Notes under the pieces: generated by a model
Told to the model about the DNA's origin: nothing
Database searches by the model: none
The model's input: only the letters and a program-made list of their open reading frames with translations
Translations under genes and position numbers: made by a program
Shown here: positions 13,725 to 14,665 of the stretch, one piece after another
How the letters are laid out: every line of letters starts with the position of its first letter
How positions within the stretch are numbered: position 1 is the first letter of the stretch
Source of the DNA: a bacterium
Lineage (GTDB): Bacteria > Chloroflexota > Dormibacteria > UBA8260 > Bog-877
NCBI GenBank assembly: GCA_021791455.1
Contig: JAJYWM010000228.1
Span: forward strand, 1 to 14,665
Reading direction: 5' to 3'
Length of the DNA stretch: 14,665 nucleotides

Positions 13725-14519
13725 GCCGCCGACCTCGGACCTCCGCTCGGCCACTATCACGCCGGAGTCAGGCGACACTTCCCAGTAGCCTTGCTGCTGT
13801 ATGGCGGCGCCGATCCGCTGCCTAAGCTCCTCGAGAAACTCAGCGTGGAGGTCCAGTCCCGGCATGGAGGTGACGTAGTCGATCAAGAGCTCGGGGTCTT
13901 TGACAAGCAGCCGGTTGCTGTGCCGCACCACCCTGATGTCACGGAACCAAGGCCGTATCTGGCCTGGACCGTTGTCGAGATCGAATCCGTCTCCTGCCCA
14001 CTGATACCCGCCACCTCCTACGAGTTCTCGTATCTGGTGCAGGTGACGCTTTCCATTGGTTGCCGCCAACATGATTCCCCCCGGTGCCAAGACCCGAAAA
14101 ATCTCGGCAAGGGCGGCGCGACGCTCTTCGACGTGGTAGAGCATGTGGTTGGCAACGACAACGTCGAATTGGGAGTCGGCGAACGGCAGGCTCACGACAT
14201 CGGCGACCGTGGAGACAACCGGACAGGGGACGACCCGCGTCGCCTGCCGGGTCTCCTGCACCATCCCGGCTGACATGTCGGTCAGGGTCAGAGCCCACGA
14301 AGGGTCGACCCGCTTCCCGTTCTCGACCCATAACACGCCCCGCCCGCAACCGACCTCGAGGATCCTTAGTCCAGGGGCCATGGGCAGAAGATCGAATACA
14401 AAGTGGTGCCACGTGGTCTTGGCCGTAGAGGAGGCCTCATGCAGCCTCTGACGGCTGCTGAGCTTGGCCCCATCGCGATACTGCGCTGGGAGCCGCGCAC
14501 CAGCGCCAGAGTGTTCCAC
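13722..14519 (-). CDS. Class I SAM-dependent methyltransferase (Methyltransf_11 type)
   Basis: This 265-aa protein has a Rossmann-type SAM-binding core: motif I RILEVGCGRGVLW (about 52-64), the acidic turn LTLTDMS (D81), a VSLPFADSQFDVVVANHMLYH segment and the post-motif LAEIFRVLAPGGIMLA. The substrate is not indicated; UbiE-like small-molecule methylation is the general expectation. The C-terminal third (from about HLHQIRELVGGGGYQW) is a variable substrate region. The GTG at 14517-14519 is chosen because TACCAT ends six bases upstream, as at other leaderless starts in this window. The ATG directly before it is equally possible; the longest frame, starting further upstream, would run over the promoter. 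Confidence 0.88.
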   Translation of the reverse strand: MEHSGAGARLPAQYRDGAKLSSRQRLHEASSTAKTTWHHFVFDLLPMAPGLRILEVGCGRGVLWVENGKRVDPSWALTLTDMSAGMVQETRQATRVVPCPVVSTVADVVSLPFADSQFDVVVANHMLYHVEERRAALAEIFRVLAPGGIMLAATNGKRHLHQIRELVGGGGYQWAGDGFDLDNGPGQIRPWFRDIRVVRHSNRLLVKDPELLIDYVTSMPGLDLHAEFLEELRQRIGAAIQQQGYWEVSPDSGVIVAERRSEVGG

Positions 14520-14525
14520 CATCCG

Positions 14526-14531
14526 ATGGTA
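14526..14531 (-). promoter_or_regulatory. Candidate -10 element (TACCAT) of the methyltransferase gene
   Basis: On the minus strand TACCAT, six bases, then GTG. There is no Shine-Dalgarno sequence. It lies back to back with the tRNA-Ile promoter at 14541-14569. Confidence 0.4.
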
Positions 14532-14540
14532 TCTGGCCGG

Positions 14541-14569
14541 TTGGCCCGGCACTTCCGGAGTCCTATCCT
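14541..14569 (+). promoter_or_regulatory. Promoter of tRNA-Ile
   Basis: TTGGCC (14541-14546, four of six matches to TTGACA) and TATCCT (14564-14569) are separated by exactly 17 bases. The predicted start is near 14576, just before the tRNA 5' end at 14579. This is the best complete promoter in the window. Confidence 0.6.
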
Positions 14570-14578
14570 AGGCAGATC

Positions 14579-14652
14579 CGGCCCGTAGCTCAGTTGGTTA
14601 GAGCGGGGCTCTTATAAAGCTCAGGTCGTGGGTTCAAGTCCCACCGGGCCGA
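14579..14652 (+). tRNA. tRNA-Ile, anticodon UAU
   Basis: The 74-base sequence folds as a cloverleaf. The acceptor CGGCCCG/CGGGCCG is perfect, and the D-stem is GCTC/GAGC. The anticodon stem GGGCT/AGCTC has one G-U pair and carries loop CTTATAA, and the T-stem GTGGG/CCCAC carries loop TTCAAGT. Positions 34-36 are TAT (14613-14615), with T33 and A37 in place, so it should read AUA as Ile. Most bacteria instead use a CAU tRNA modified to lysidine by TilS. The discriminator is A and CCA is not encoded (ACC then G). The loop has a single sensible register, so I am fairly sure of the anticodon; the amino acid is assigned by the genetic code. Confidence 0.9.
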
Positions 14653-14665
14653 CCGTTTCTGATCT

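Overview
The window comes from a high-GC, non-proteobacterial bacterium. Coding capacity is dense, GTG and TTG starts are frequent, and at least five genes have a TANNNT-like -10 element only 6-8 bases before the start codon, the signature of leaderless mRNAs. These traits fit Actinomycetota or the Chloroflexota/Dormibacterota side of Terrabacteria. A membrane-anchored protein with a Thr-Pro-rich tail mildly favours the latter. The phylum cannot be settled by eye.

Bases 1 to about 2675 look like one end of an integrated genetic island. From left to right it holds: the 5' end of an IS630-like transposase (minus strand), a glutamine-amidotransferase-like gene cut off by that insertion after 113 codons, an AAA-type ATPase with four short direct repeats in its start region, about 470 bases with no recognisable gene, and the C-terminal remnant of a large serine recombinase carrying a one-base frameshift. 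The recombinase frame runs straight into the 3' half of a tRNA-Arg(CCG) gene on the other strand, the usual arrangement when an integrative element used the tRNA 3' end as its attachment site.

From 2738 rightward the content is housekeeping-like. It has a small unknown gene, a biotin-protein ligase (birA-like), and a divergent three-gene operon: an internally duplicated protein of unknown function, a NUDIX hydrolase with an enlarged Nudix box, and an LACTB2-like metallo-beta-lactamase-fold hydrolase. Converging on this is a minus-strand operon of a 75-aa unknown, a small HTH protein and leucyl aminopeptidase. Next come a Rieske-like protein that has lost both histidine ligands followed by a Ppx/GppA phosphatase, then a PHP-domain phosphoesterase, a membrane-anchored DUF5666-like protein, leucyl-tRNA synthetase, a class I SAM methyltransferase and a tRNA-Ile with the rare UAU anticodon.

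Three convergent gene pairs in the core part meet at compact symmetrical junctions: a shared CTAG containing both stops, a 9-bp inverted repeat with a stop in each arm, and a near-palindrome between two stops. The points most worth following are the Rieske-like protein with Ser and Asp at the two His positions, the UAU tRNA-Ile, the leaderless promoters, the duplicated unknown protein, and the tRNA-anchored island with its broken genes. No CRISPR array, rRNA or complete prophage is present.
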